Source: Virgibacillus_R byunsanensis (lineage in GTDB: Bacteria; Bacillota; Bacilli; Bacillales; Amphibacillaceae). Taken from it: a stretch of DNA of 64,000 nt. The notes under the pieces were generated by a model. That model worked only from the letters and a program-made list of their open reading frames with translations. It did no database searches and was not told the DNA's origin. Every line of letters begins with the position of its first letter. Positions within the stretch are counted from its first letter, which is position 1. The position numbers and the translations under genes are program-made. Positions 17,682 to 25,695 of the stretch are shown piece by piece. Location: contig NZ_JBHTKJ010000012.1 in NCBI RefSeq assembly GCF_042675965.1, positions 186,001 through 250,000 of the forward strand, given 5' to 3'.

Positions 17682-19483
17682 ATTCTATAATCAACTCCCT
17701 GATAAGAAGATTGATATGCTTTTAAAACTGTGTTTTTCTTCGAGTCATTTGCTTGTTGTTGATATGGCTTATATGTTATAGTTGAAAGTTGATAATTAAG
17801 CCTTTCCAGACCTTCTTTTAATAGCTTCTTTAATGGCGCGGTATTCTCTAACTGCTCCACCTTTTCACTTAAAATAGTAATAGCAACTGTTCGTTTTTGA
17901 ACATTCATATCAATAACCGTTTCTTTTAAATTAGCTAAATTTAAATAGAATAAAATCCGGCAATAGTCAGGATTAATCTCCCCATTTTCCGTTTTTTTTC
18001 CTTCAAACTCTAAATCCACATCGCTATTCAGGCCAAGTTTCTCACCTGGAATTTGCAAACTTGCTTGCATAAAATTACTTGATTCATTTACCGATTGTAG
18101 CTGCATGCCATTGATAAAATGCAATAGCTGTCCTGAACGTTCTTGAGTCATACCCTCACCTTGCTGAGCCATTTGTATGAGCATAGATTTAATCGTATTT
18201 ACTTGATTTTGTTTGATATCTTGAGCTATTGCGTTTTCATGCGTCAAGCCTGTAAGCTGTAATACATTCCTTACTTGAGTTAAAAATTGTTCTCTTGGAC
18301 TAGCTGAAAATAATGCTTCCCCTTGTTTAGCATTTGCAATAAATTGCTCTATTTTAGTAAACGTCGGCTCATTTGCCATGGTTTGTAACATTGTTTGAAG
18401 CTGACGTAATGATGCTGGATTATTACCACGCTGTTGTTGCTGATTAGAGATTAACGGCATCACTTTTTGAGAAATATCTTGTTGTAGCTTTGAAAAAAGT
18501 TGAGCTGACAAATTTCGATTGTTTGCAGCAGTCTGGTTTATTACATTAGACCACTTTTGTGTTAGTGCTTGTGCGTCAGCTCTTATTTCTGCTTTATGAT
18601 TTATCATATACTTCAAACGTTGCATAACCTGCGTTTCATCCATTTGAAATGGCAATTTTACATGAGTAATCTGTTGATTGGAAACAGTAGATGATTGTAT
18701 ACTGTGTTGCTTCATGAATCGTTCCCACCCGGTTTTCCATTGTGAAAATTCCATAGATGAATTGATCGCTCCAGATGCCTTTAAGCCATTAAAGAATGAT
18801 TGATTGTTGGAAGATACTTCTGAAATAATTTCCTTAACTAAAGAGGCCTTACTGGTTAAAAAACTTTCTGTTAGCTGATTCAGTCGATTGATCATATTCT
18901 GGTGCAGAGGTGTTTGATTCATATCTTGAGTTAATGGTTGTAATAGACTACGCATCTGAACTGAAAAACCATTTGTGCTTTTCGTATGTAAGGCTTGAAA
19001 AATAGACTCGGTAACCGGAAGTTTATTAACTATCATTTCTTTTAACACTTGTTGTGCTTGTGTTTTATTATTTGACTCATGTAAGAACTGAAATGCTTTG
19101 GTTAGCTGTCCTTTTTCAAATGGAATTCTTTCATCAACTAGCGTCTGCATAAAAGCGTTAGTTGATTTGGTAGCTTTCAGTCCCAGATGATGCATAAGTC
19201 TTTGGATATTAGTTTCTGTTTGATTTGTCAACTGATCACCAATAACCTTCAAATGGACTAATCTTTCTGAGGATTGGACTTGCAGGTGATACTTTCCACC
19301 AACAGATAAGGAGGCTTCCAATTGAGCAACCATCTGGCGTGAACCAAGTTGTATTTGTGCTTTATTATCGGGGTATATTTTTAAAATTTTACCCTGAATA
19401 ATTTGCCCTGGTCTTAGTGTTGTTAACGCCTCAGTTGTCTTTCCCAACGAAGTTCGTTGTCCAGAAACGTGATGTACGCTCAA
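17678..19483 (-). CDS. ylqG: YlqG, FliK-like large protein
   Basis: A 601-residue glutamine-rich, largely helical protein located as ylqG is in B. subtilis, between rnhB and ylqH. The N-terminus (LTTLRPGQIIQGKILKIYPDNKAQIQLGSRQMVAQLE) looks like a small beta domain. The C-terminal 130 residues (LYLNLANLKETVIDMNVQKR-type pattern, then a helix with LKKLLKEGLERLNYQLS) resemble the hook-length-control domain of FliK. Start is TTG at 19483 after GGAGGTGG. Function is not established; pairing with an FlhB-tail homologue supports an export-switch role by inference. Confidence 0.75.
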   Translation of the reverse strand: MSVHHVSGQRTSLGKTTEALTTLRPGQIIQGKILKIYPDNKAQIQLGSRQMVAQLEASLSVGGKYHLQVQSSERLVHLKVIGDQLTNQTETNIQRLMHHLGLKATKSTNAFMQTLVDERIPFEKGQLTKAFQFLHESNNKTQAQQVLKEMIVNKLPVTESIFQALHTKSTNGFSVQMRSLLQPLTQDMNQTPLHQNMINRLNQLTESFLTSKASLVKEIISEVSSNNQSFFNGLKASGAINSSMEFSQWKTGWERFMKQHSIQSSTVSNQQITHVKLPFQMDETQVMQRLKYMINHKAEIRADAQALTQKWSNVINQTAANNRNLSAQLFSKLQQDISQKVMPLISNQQQQRGNNPASLRQLQTMLQTMANEPTFTKIEQFIANAKQGEALFSASPREQFLTQVRNVLQLTGLTHENAIAQDIKQNQVNTIKSMLIQMAQQGEGMTQERSGQLLHFINGMQLQSVNESSNFMQASLQIPGEKLGLNSDVDLEFEGKKTENGEINPDYCRILFYLNLANLKETVIDMNVQKRTVAITILSEKVEQLENTAPLKKLLKEGLERLNYQLSTITYKPYQQQANDSKKNTVLKAYQSSYQGVDYRI

Positions 19484-19500
19484 TTAAACCACCTCCATTA

Positions 19501-20271
19501 CTAATTAACTATATTTCTTACTGGTGCATATGACCTTCTGTGATAAGGAGAAGCACCGTGCTCTAGTAATGTTTCCATATGATGCTTGGTACCATATCCC
19601 ATATTTGATGCAAAATTATATATAGGATATTCACTATGTATTTCTCTCATGAGATTATCGCGCGTAACTTTAGCCAAAATACTAGCAGCAGCAATTGAAA
19701 TACTTTTTGAATCGCCTTTAATAATTGCCTCAGATGTACACGGGAGTCCCCCAAGATTAACAGCATCGATCAATATGTGATTTGGCGCTGGATCCAATTG
19801 GCTTATTGCATTGCGCATTGCTAGTTTTGTAGCTTCATAAATATTAATCTGATCAATTTTTTGGCTGTTAATAATTGATATCCCATAACTTATAGCCTGT
19901 TCCTTTATTATAGTAAAGAAACGATTACGAGTTGTTTCGTTTAATTGCTTTGAATCGTTCAATCCTAATAATTTAAAGTCTCTAGGTAAAATAACAGCAG
20001 CTGCTACGACCGGGCCTGCCAACGGCCCCCTGCCAGCCTCATCCATACCTGCTACATACTTACAACCATTTGCATAATTTCGCTGTTCATAACGGGACAT
20101 TTCCAAATAATTATTTTCTTGTGCTTTTTCTTTCAGTTTCTTATTTTCATAGCTTTTAATTAAAGCTTGAACTCCTTTACGTTCATCATTTTTTAAATCC
20201 ACTAATAAATCTTCATTAATTTCATCTTCCTGAAATAATTGCTTTAAAATAGCAATTGATTTGTGTTCCAT
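19501..20271 (-). CDS. rnhB: RnhB, ribonuclease HII
   Basis: RNase HII incises RNA-DNA junctions, chiefly to remove misincorporated ribonucleotides. The 256-residue form starting at ATG 20271 (MEHKSIAILK, after AGGTG) matches the Bacillus length; 20 further codons upstream are open but unlikely to be translated. The N-terminal 60 residues are the family extension, followed by the acidic site residues D77 and E78 in AGMDEAGRGPLAGP, an Asp in HILIDAV and INIYEATKLAMRNAI. It heads a small operon with ylqG and ylqH. Confidence 0.97.
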   Translation of the reverse strand: MEHKSIAILKQLFQEDEINEDLLVDLKNDERKGVQALIKSYENKKLKEKAQENNYLEMSRYEQRNYANGCKYVAGMDEAGRGPLAGPVVAAAVILPRDFKLLGLNDSKQLNETTRNRFFTIIKEQAISYGISIINSQKIDQINIYEATKLAMRNAISQLDPAPNHILIDAVNLGGLPCTSEAIIKGDSKSISIAAASILAKVTRDNLMREIHSEYPIYNFASNMGYGTKHHMETLLEHGASPYHRRSYAPVRNIVN

Positions 20272-20375
20272 TTCAGCACCTATCTTTCCTTTTAATATCG
20301 GCATTTTATTTTCTTTATGTAGTAAAAACAAAAGCTAGAATCACTTACCAAATTAAAAATTTCTTCAATAGTTTA

Positions 20376-20979
20376 GGCTGTTTTGATTTCTAAAATATTA
20401 TTGTTTTTGTCACATTAGATGTAAACTGCGACGTAACTTTAGGCTTATTTCTAAGAACGCGTGCTATTGCCGCCGTCTGGGATCGCTACGGGCGGATGCT
20501 TTCCGCGGGCACGGCTTCAGCCTCCGAAGCGGAAAACCACCGCTTCGGTGTCTTCAGACACGTGCTGTTCCCGCAGGAGTCACCGCCCTCCGCTCACCCT
20601 GACTGGTAAGGGGTTTTATTAATACTAATACAGTCCCACGACAGTAACAGAAATAACAGCGGAGGAATTACACGTAGACTCCTGTGGGAGCAGAGGCCTA
20701 GGAGGCTGTCCGATGGAATAATTTCTGTGAATATATATGCATTCACACTGAATTATTAATGTATAATCCGCCATATTTTGAATAAATATTCGGCAATTTC
20801 ACTTCGTCGGACAGCCTCCTAGTTGAGACCCCGCAGAGCGTTAGCTCGAGGAGGCTCATCAGCCGCCCACGGAAAGCGAAGTGTATTTCCGTAGCGGTAG
20901 GTTAACCGTCACATCAAGTTACGTCGCATTTTACATCAACTGCGAGGATTAAAAAGCAACAAAATATATGAAATGAACC
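20376..20979 (-). repeat. Type-1 long repeat, copy B (with nested miniature transposon)
   Basis: A full-length member of the long repeat family in reverse orientation relative to the copies at 42521, 45874 and 54126. It begins near GGCTGTTTTG and TGTAAACTGCGACGTAAC, contains the hairpin CCGAAGCGG ... CCGCTTCGG, and ends with GGTTAACCGTCACATCAAGTTACGTCGCA ... AAAAAGCAAC in separate blocks. It lacks the roughly 60-base GGA-flanked module present in copies D, E and F. A separate 119-bp element interrupts it at 20701-20819. Confidence 0.85.
20701..20819. mobile_element. 119-bp MITE with TA target duplication
   Basis: The termini are a perfect 13-bp inverted repeat: GGAGGCTGTCCGA (20701-20713) and TCGGACAGCCTCC (20807-20819). 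TA stands on both sides. Copy D of the host repeat (42661-42690 read in reverse) shows the uninterrupted target GCAGAGGCCTAGTTGAGACC with a single TA at this point. The insert is AT-rich and has no reading frame. A TA duplication is characteristic of IS630/Tc1-type transposases, so it is probably a non-autonomous derivative of such an element. Confidence 0.85.
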
Positions 20980-20986
20980 TTAACTT

Positions 20987-21018
20987 AAAAAGGCACCACC
21001 CTTGGATGCATGCCTTTT
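20987..21018 (-). terminator. Terminator after rbgA
   Basis: The stem AAAAGGCA/TGCCTTTT encloses a 15-base loop and is followed on the minus strand by a T-rich tail. It overlaps the rbgA stop codon. Confidence 0.6.
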
Positions 21019-21865
21019 ATACTTGTGGGGTTTCTAAGGTAATATTACCAAGTCTTCCTGTTCGCAGATCGCGAATAACAATGTCTGAAACTTTTTGAAA
21101 ATTAACATGTCCCCCACTTTCCAGTGCTCCACGCTGCTTTCCTATTGCCTCAAAAATTTCTAACATATCATCCATGTCTCTAGTTATTGAATACCTATCT
21201 TCTAACTTTTCAGGATAATGTTCTTGCATGTATGTAATAACAAATGCAACAATATCCTGCAATGAAAGTAATTGGTCCTTAATCGTCCCAATTGCGGCTA
21301 ACCGGTAACCTACTATCTCATCTTCAAATTTTGGCCATAATATTCCTGGGGTATCCAATAATTCAAAGTCCTTTTTCACTTTAATCCATAATTGTTGCTT
21401 CGTAACACCCGGTTTGTCACCTGTTTTTGCAATATTTTTATTTGCTAAACGATTAATTAACGTTGATTTACCAACATTCGGGATACCAACAATCATAGCT
21501 CGAGCTGCTCTTGGTTGAATTCCTTTTTTCATAAGTTTTTCCATTTTGTCTTTCCCTAATTCTTTTCCAAGCTGAATAACACGTTTAATGTCCGCTTTGT
21601 CATTTACATTAATAGCTATTGCTGTAATGTTATTTTCTTTAAAGTAGGAGATCCATTTATCAGTCTCACGCTGATCCGCTAGATCCCTTTTCATTAATAC
21701 AATCATCTTCGGTTTATTTTGTAATACTTCTTGAAGCATTGGGTTTTGTGACGATAGTGGTGCACGGGCATCAACTAACTCCATAACAAAATCAACTAGC
21801 TTTAATTTTTCTTCCACTTGACGTCTTGCTTTTGCCATATGTCCTGGAAACCACTGAATTGCCAT
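21017..21865 (-). CDS. rbgA: RbgA (YlqF), 50S ribosome assembly GTPase
   Basis: RbgA is a circularly permuted GTPase needed for a late step of large-subunit assembly. It is 282 residues, the same as in B. subtilis. Seen: the N-terminal IQWFPGHMAKARR segment, G1 GIPNVGKST (127-135), G3 LLDTPGILWPKFED, and the C-terminal ANTAR-like helical domain. The permuted G4 position reads VLMKRD (residues 56-61) where B. subtilis has LLNKAD, so the usual Asn is Met. It follows lepB after six bases and is probably co-transcribed with it. Confidence 0.97.
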   Translation of the reverse strand: MAIQWFPGHMAKARRQVEEKLKLVDFVMELVDARAPLSSQNPMLQEVLQNKPKMIVLMKRDLADQRETDKWISYFKENNITAIAINVNDKADIKRVIQLGKELGKDKMEKLMKKGIQPRAARAMIVGIPNVGKSTLINRLANKNIAKTGDKPGVTKQQLWIKVKKDFELLDTPGILWPKFEDEIVGYRLAAIGTIKDQLLSLQDIVAFVITYMQEHYPEKLEDRYSITRDMDDMLEIFEAIGKQRGALESGGHVNFQKVSDIVIRDLRTGRLGNITLETPQV

Positions 21866-21871
21866 AACTAT

Positions 21872-22432
21872 CTACTCTCCTAGTAACTGCATTCGATCTA
21901 ATGGCCAGTAAACCAGATTCGTTTTACCAACAATCTGATCCATTGAGATTAGTCCAAGTATACGGCTATCGGTAGAATTACTCCGGTTATCTCCTAATAC
22001 TAGAACCTGGCCTTCTGGAATTTCTTTATAACCCCCAGGTAAATATTCCAAATAAAAATCAGAAGTTAATGTCTGATTCGAATTTATATTTTTGTTTTGT
22101 TCATTAAAAAAAGATTGTTCAACTTCATTTCCATCCACATATAATGCATTATCCTCCACTGCAATATGTTCCCCTGGTAACCCTATAACACGTTTTATAA
22201 AATCCTTTTGAGCAGATGCATGAAAAACAACAATATCAAAACGTTTTGGTTCAGAGATGCGATAACTAAATTTATTCACAATCATCTGATCTCTGTCATG
22301 GAGTGTTGGTAACATCGAGGGACCATCTACAACAATTGGAGCGAATAAAAACATTCGAACGATAAAAGCTAACGCAAAAGCAATTAATAATGCCTTCACC
22401 CAGTCAAACCATTCACTTTTCCGGTTAGCCAT
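21872..22432 (-). CDS. lepB: Type I signal peptidase (SipS-like)
   Basis: The enzyme removes signal peptides from exported proteins at the outer face of the membrane. The 186-residue protein has one N-terminal membrane helix (residues 11-31, WVKALLIAFALAFIVRMFLF), the catalytic Ser39 in VDGPSMLPTL, the general base Lys80 in DFIKRVIGLPGEH, and box E GDNRSNSTDSR. It sits between rbgA and rplS as sipS-like genes do in several Bacillaceae. Its ATG at 22432 follows a weak GGAGGGGAATAC-type site. Confidence 0.97.
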   Translation of the reverse strand: MANRKSEWFDWVKALLIAFALAFIVRMFLFAPIVVDGPSMLPTLHDRDQMIVNKFSYRISEPKRFDIVVFHASAQKDFIKRVIGLPGEHIAVEDNALYVDGNEVEQSFFNEQNKNINSNQTLTSDFYLEYLPGGYKEIPEGQVLVLGDNRSNSTDSRILGLISMDQIVGKTNLVYWPLDRMQLLGE

Positions 22433-22530
22433 GTATTCCCCTCCGAAACATACAATATGTATAGTATTATTCTATGCTAGCATTATTATATCATTTTACG
22501 TAAACTTTTTAATGTTAATTAAAGAACAAA

Positions 22531-22793
22531 AGTGCAAGCGCCCATTAAGCGACGTATGGGTTGTGCCCGCGCATCGCGGGTGGGTCTACGTTGCCGCCGA
22601 AAGCGGTGGTTTTAGTCGATCTTCCATATCCGCATAGATTCACTCCAGAGTATAAGATTCACTTTGACTTTCCCACTATTGGCGATAAGTCAATAACGGG
22701 AAAGGAAACACGAAGAGCGTAAGCGAATCGATGTTGACTTATCGTAAGGAGGGTCAGGAAGCCCACTAACAGCACGGGCGCTGGAGATGGACG
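22531..22793. repeat. Type-2 intergenic repeat, longer copy
   Basis: Bounded by GTGCAAGCGCCC and CGGGCGCTGGAGATGGAC, like the shorter element at 6601-6722. The interior carries further hairpins: CCGCGCATCGCGGG, the pair TTGGCGATAAGTCAA and TTGACTTATCGTAA, and GTTGCCGCCGAAAGCGG. It fills most of the gap between lepB and rplS and has no coding potential. Confidence 0.6.
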
Positions 22794-22855
22794 CGGCTTA
22801 CACAGTCAATAAATTATCCACAGACTTCAAAATCTAAAATTTCTTAGACTAACAA

Positions 22856-22885
22856 AAAGGAGCTTGCACATTGCCAAGCTCCTTT
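22856..22885 (-). terminator. Terminator after rplS
   Basis: Perfect 11-bp stem AAAGGAGCTTG/CAAGCTCCTTT with an 8-base loop, followed on the minus strand by TTTTTGTT, 18 bases past the rplS stop. Confidence 0.9.
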
Positions 22886-22903
22886 CCAATAACATTATCT
22901 TTA

Positions 22904-23248
22904 TTAGCGACGTTCTTTAATACGTGCTGCTTTTCCACGTAGATTACGAAGATAGTATAGTTTCGCGCGACGGACAATACCACGACGTGAAACTTCGATT
23001 TTCGCGACACGAGGTGAATGTACTGGGAATGTACGTTCAACACCTACACCGTAAGAAATCTTTCTTACTGTAAATGTTTCGCTGATTCCGCCATTTTGGC
23101 GTTTGATAACAACACCTTCGAAAACCTGAATACGTTCACGAGTTCCTTCAACAACCTTCACGTGTACTTTGACAGTATCACCTGGACGGAAATCAGGATG
23201 ATCAGTGCGAAGTTGATCCTTTGTAACGTCTTCTATTAATTTTTGCAT
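22904..23248 (-). CDS. rplS: Ribosomal protein L19
   Basis: L19 is a 50S protein at the interface with the 30S subunit. The 114-residue product is typical: MQKLIEDVTKDQLRTDHPDFRPGD, VHVKVVEGTRERIQVFEG and RRGIVRRAKLYYLRNLRGKAARIKER. In B. subtilis rplS directly follows trmD. Here the long repeat at 23403-23701 separates them, and rplS has its own promoter (23344-23372) and terminator, so it is likely transcribed alone. Confidence 0.99.
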   Translation of the reverse strand: MQKLIEDVTKDQLRTDHPDFRPGDTVKVHVKVVEGTRERIQVFEGVVIKRQNGGISETFTVRKISYGVGVERTFPVHSPRVAKIEVSRRGIVRRAKLYYLRNLRGKAARIKERR

Positions 23249-23251
23249 CTT

Positions 23252-23337
23252 GTTTCACTCCTTCCAAACCAATGCTCATATCTCACTAGGGACAGCGGAA
23301 CATCGTTTATACGACTTAAGTATTGTACTTAAGCACA
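23252..23337 (-). promoter_or_regulatory. rplS 5' leader, possible L19 leader element
   Basis: About 85 bases between the predicted transcript start and rplS. It contains a perfect stem CTTAAGT/ACTTAAG near its 5' end and a second potential stem around CGTATAAACG. L19 leaders are a known Firmicutes autoregulatory RNA; assignment here is from position and hairpin content only. Confidence 0.4.
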
Positions 23338-23343
23338 ACAATA

Positions 23344-23372
23344 AATATACCATAATGATAGTCTGAGTTCAA
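23344..23372 (-). promoter_or_regulatory. Sigma-A promoter for rplS
   Basis: TTGAAC (23367-23372) and TATATT (23344-23349) with a 17-base spacer whose end supplies an ATGG before the -10. It lies 30 bases inside the right boundary of the gap, next to repeat copy C. Confidence 0.7.
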
Positions 23373-23402
23373 CTAAAACTGAAAATCAATTATATTGATT
23401 AT

Positions 23403-23701
23403 CGCATTGTTGCTTTTTCATCTTCATAGTTGATGTAAACTGCGACGTAACGCTTGGTTGATTTCCATAAGTTGTGCTATGCCGCCGTCCGGGTTCGCTA
23501 CGGACGGATGCTTTCCGCGGGCACGGCCTCAGCCGCCCACAGGTAGAAGACACTGCGCAGTGAAACGAAGCAGATGTCGCACTTGTACCCGGATGGGTGA
23601 AAGCGAAGTGTATTTCCGTAGCGGTAGGTTAACCGTCACATCAAGTTACGTCGCAGTCTATATCTATTCTCTCAAAAGCAACAATTTTTACGAAAACAGC
23701 C
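23403..23701 (-). repeat. Type-1 long repeat, copy C (internally deleted, 299 bp)
   Basis: Reverse-oriented short member of the family. It keeps both ends (GTTGATGTAAACTGCGACGTAAC and GTTACGTCGCAG ... CTCAAAAGCAAC ... CGAAAACAGC) and the left-arm module also found in E and F (GGTAGAAGACACTGCGCAGTG ... GTACCCGGATGGGT). The central GC-rich part is gone. Its left and right arms join at GGCTGA, a short sequence present in both arms of the full copies, which suggests deletion between short direct repeats. Confidence 0.85.
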
Positions 23702-23723
23702 TTGAATAGACAATAATCATAAC

Positions 23724-24461
23724 TTATTTATCTTTATTTTTAATTTCATTTACTATTTTTATATCTTCATCACTTAAGTTTTGTTCACGTAATAATTCTT
23801 TCCGGCGTTCATAGGTTCGTTTCAAAGATTCTCTCTTTCGCCATGCTTCGATTTTCGCATGATCACCAGACATCAAAACGTCTGGTACTGTTAACCCGCG
23901 AAAATCAGCCGGTCTTGTATAGTGAGGATGTTCTAGCAAACCAGTAGAGAATGAATCTTCCGGTGCAGATTCTTTGTTACCAAGCACATCAGGTAACAGT
24001 CTGACAACACTGTCAATTACGACCATTGCCCCTAGTTCTCCACCTGTTAATACATAATCACCAATTGATATTTCATCCGTTACAAGATTTTCCCGAATAC
24101 GTTCATCGTAACCCTCGTAATGTCCACAAATAAATATAAGATGATCTTCCCCTGCTAATTCTTCAGCTTTTTTCTGATTGTATGGTTCACCTTGGGGACA
24201 CATGAGAATAACACGAGGTTTAGTTTTTTTTTCTTTGGTTACCGCTTCAACAGCATCAAAAACAGGCTGTGGAGTCAACACCATTCCGGCTCCACCACCA
24301 TATGGATAATCATCAACTTTTTTGTGCTTGTTCTCTGTATAGTCACGAAAGTTTACCAAATTATAACTGAACTTATCATTATCACTTGCTTTTTTAAGAA
24401 TCGAAGAATTGAAAATGCCAGATATCATATCCGGAAAGAGTGTTAATACGTCAATATGCAT
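23724..24461 (-). CDS. trmD: TrmD, tRNA (guanine37-N1)-methyltransferase
   Basis: TrmD methylates G37 of tRNAs to prevent frameshifting. The 245-residue knotted methyltransferase shows MHIDVLTLFPDMISG, DDYPYGGGAGMVL, FICGHYEGYDERI, and DYVLTGGELGAMVVIDS, the SAM-binding trefoil loop. Its start codon overlaps the rimM stop by one base. The downstream neighbour rplS has been separated by repeat copy C. Confidence 0.99.
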   Translation of the reverse strand: MHIDVLTLFPDMISGIFNSSILKKASDNDKFSYNLVNFRDYTENKHKKVDDYPYGGGAGMVLTPQPVFDAVEAVTKEKKTKPRVILMCPQGEPYNQKKAEELAGEDHLIFICGHYEGYDERIRENLVTDEISIGDYVLTGGELGAMVVIDSVVRLLPDVLGNKESAPEDSFSTGLLEHPHYTRPADFRGLTVPDVLMSGDHAKIEAWRKRESLKRTYERRKELLREQNLSDEDIKIVNEIKNKDK

Positions 24462-24976
24462 TAGTCAAGCAGTCCTTCCATAGGCTCAATGATCACTTTT
24501 TTTGAAGTCACATCTATTTCTTTGACAACATCCTCAATATAAGGAATGAGTATGTCTTTGCCTTTTTCAGGTTTTACTACCCATACATCATTAGCTCCTG
24601 GGGATAAGATTTCCTTAATTACACCTAATTTTTCGCCATCTGTAGTGTGAACAACACAACCAATAATTTCATGATAATAGAATTCATCTTCTTCTAATTC
24701 GGTTAACTGTTCTTCTGTAATCTTTAAAAAAGCACCTTTAAAATGCTCTACGTCATTAATATCCTCAAGTCCTTTAAACTGTAAAAGGTCAAAACCTTTG
24801 TGGATACGGTGACTTTTTACTTCCAATGTAACCGGCTCTTGATTTTCCCTCACCAATATAAGTGTTTCACCAACCGTAAAACGTTCATCAAAGTCACTTA
24901 TCCGATGTACCTTCACTTCCCCACGAATTCCATGAGTATTTACTATTTTTCCTACATTAAACATTTTTTCAGTCAT
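24461..24976 (-). CDS. rimM: RimM, 16S rRNA maturation factor
   Basis: RimM assists assembly of the 30S head by binding S19. The product begins MTEKMFNVGKIVNTHGIRGEVKVH, has the RimM barrel, then a PRC barrel (YYHEIIGCVVHTTDGEKLGVIKEILSPGANDVWVV) and ends EPMEGLLD. I use the second of two adjacent ATGs (24976) because AGGTG then lies six bases upstream. It precedes trmD with a one-base overlap. Confidence 0.97.
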   Translation of the reverse strand: MTEKMFNVGKIVNTHGIRGEVKVHRISDFDERFTVGETLILVRENQEPVTLEVKSHRIHKGFDLLQFKGLEDINDVEHFKGAFLKITEEQLTELEEDEFYYHEIIGCVVHTTDGEKLGVIKEILSPGANDVWVVKPEKGKDILIPYIEDVVKEIDVTSKKVIIEPMEGLLD

Positions 24977-24987
24977 CATTTCACCTG

Positions 24988-25377
24988 CTATTCATCAATA
25001 CGTATCACAACATCATCTTCAATAACGATTGCTGATTCGTCCATGATCTCATTCCAATGCGCTCCAAGACCCACTTCAACAAGAGCCTCAACTTCTTTTT
25101 CAACAATTTCACGGCCAATTTCTAGCATATCCAATTGCTCAATCTTAAAATCAATTAGCTTAATTTTTTCTTTGCGATTTTTGATTTCCTGTTGAAACCG
25201 TTGACTTAACTCCTGCTTTGACACCCCTGTTTTATTCTGCACTTTACGTTGTTCAAACAGGAGCTGTTGACACTCTTGTTCAAGTCGCATTTTATGATTA
25301 TAAAAGTTTTTATGTAGCTTTTGTTTGCTCTTCTCTGTGATAATTTGCTTGATTAACACTTTCTTTATTATTTTCAC
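24988..25377 (-). CDS. ylqD: YlqD, coiled-coil protein of unknown function
   Basis: The 129-residue protein matches the YlqD family by length, position between khpA and rimM, and the architecture of a basic N-terminus, a long coiled coil (about 30-85, with QQLLFEQRKVQNKTGVSKQELSQRF-type heptads) and a C-terminal acidic beta segment (GAHWNEIMDESAIVIEDDVVIRID). No enzymatic motif is visible, and its role is not known. Confidence 0.85.
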   Translation of the reverse strand: MKIIKKVLIKQIITEKSKQKLHKNFYNHKMRLEQECQQLLFEQRKVQNKTGVSKQELSQRFQQEIKNRKEKIKLIDFKIEQLDMLEIGREIVEKEVEALVEVGLGAHWNEIMDESAIVIEDDVVIRIDE

Positions 25378-25427
25378 TATTGTTCCTCACTCTCAAAACA
25401 ATATAGAATAGAATACAGAGATTAGTA

Positions 25428-25455
25428 AAAAGGGAAAGGTATCCCCTCTCCCTTT
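25428..25455 (-). terminator. Terminator-like hairpin after khpA
   Basis: AAAGGGA/TCCCTTT with a GC-rich loop and TTTTT on the minus strand. Its upstream arm includes the khpA stop codon. It could partly separate rpsP-khpA from ylqD-rimM-trmD. Confidence 0.5.
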
Positions 25456-25681
25456 ACATAATATCCAAATAAATACGTTTGTTTGCATCCGATTTAGCTG
25501 CATAAACAACTGTTCGAATTGCTTTTGCGATACGTCCATTTTTGCCGATAACCTTACCAACATCGTTTTGATTCACAGTTAGATGGTAAACAATTTTTGT
25601 TTCCTCTTCTGTTTCAGTTACAACAATGTCTTCTGGTTGATCGACTAATGGTGTAACGATTGACTCGATTAGGGCTTTCAT
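25454..25681 (-). CDS. khpA: KhpA (YlqC), KH-domain RNA-binding protein
   Basis: KhpA is a small RNA chaperone-type protein that in related species pairs with KhpB/Jag. The 75-residue product is a single KH domain with the diagnostic loop DVGKVIGKNGRIAKAIRTVV (GKNG at the GXXG position). It lies 14 bases after rpsP, the conserved arrangement in Firmicutes. Confidence 0.96.
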   Translation of the reverse strand: MKALIESIVTPLVDQPEDIVVTETEEETKIVYHLTVNQNDVGKVIGKNGRIAKAIRTVVYAAKSDANKRIYLDIM

Positions 25682-25695
25682 GATATCACACTACT

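Noticed and set aside
23458..23709. 83-codon plus-strand frame within repeat copy C
   Set aside because: Created by the deletion junction of this copy and not conserved in other copies.
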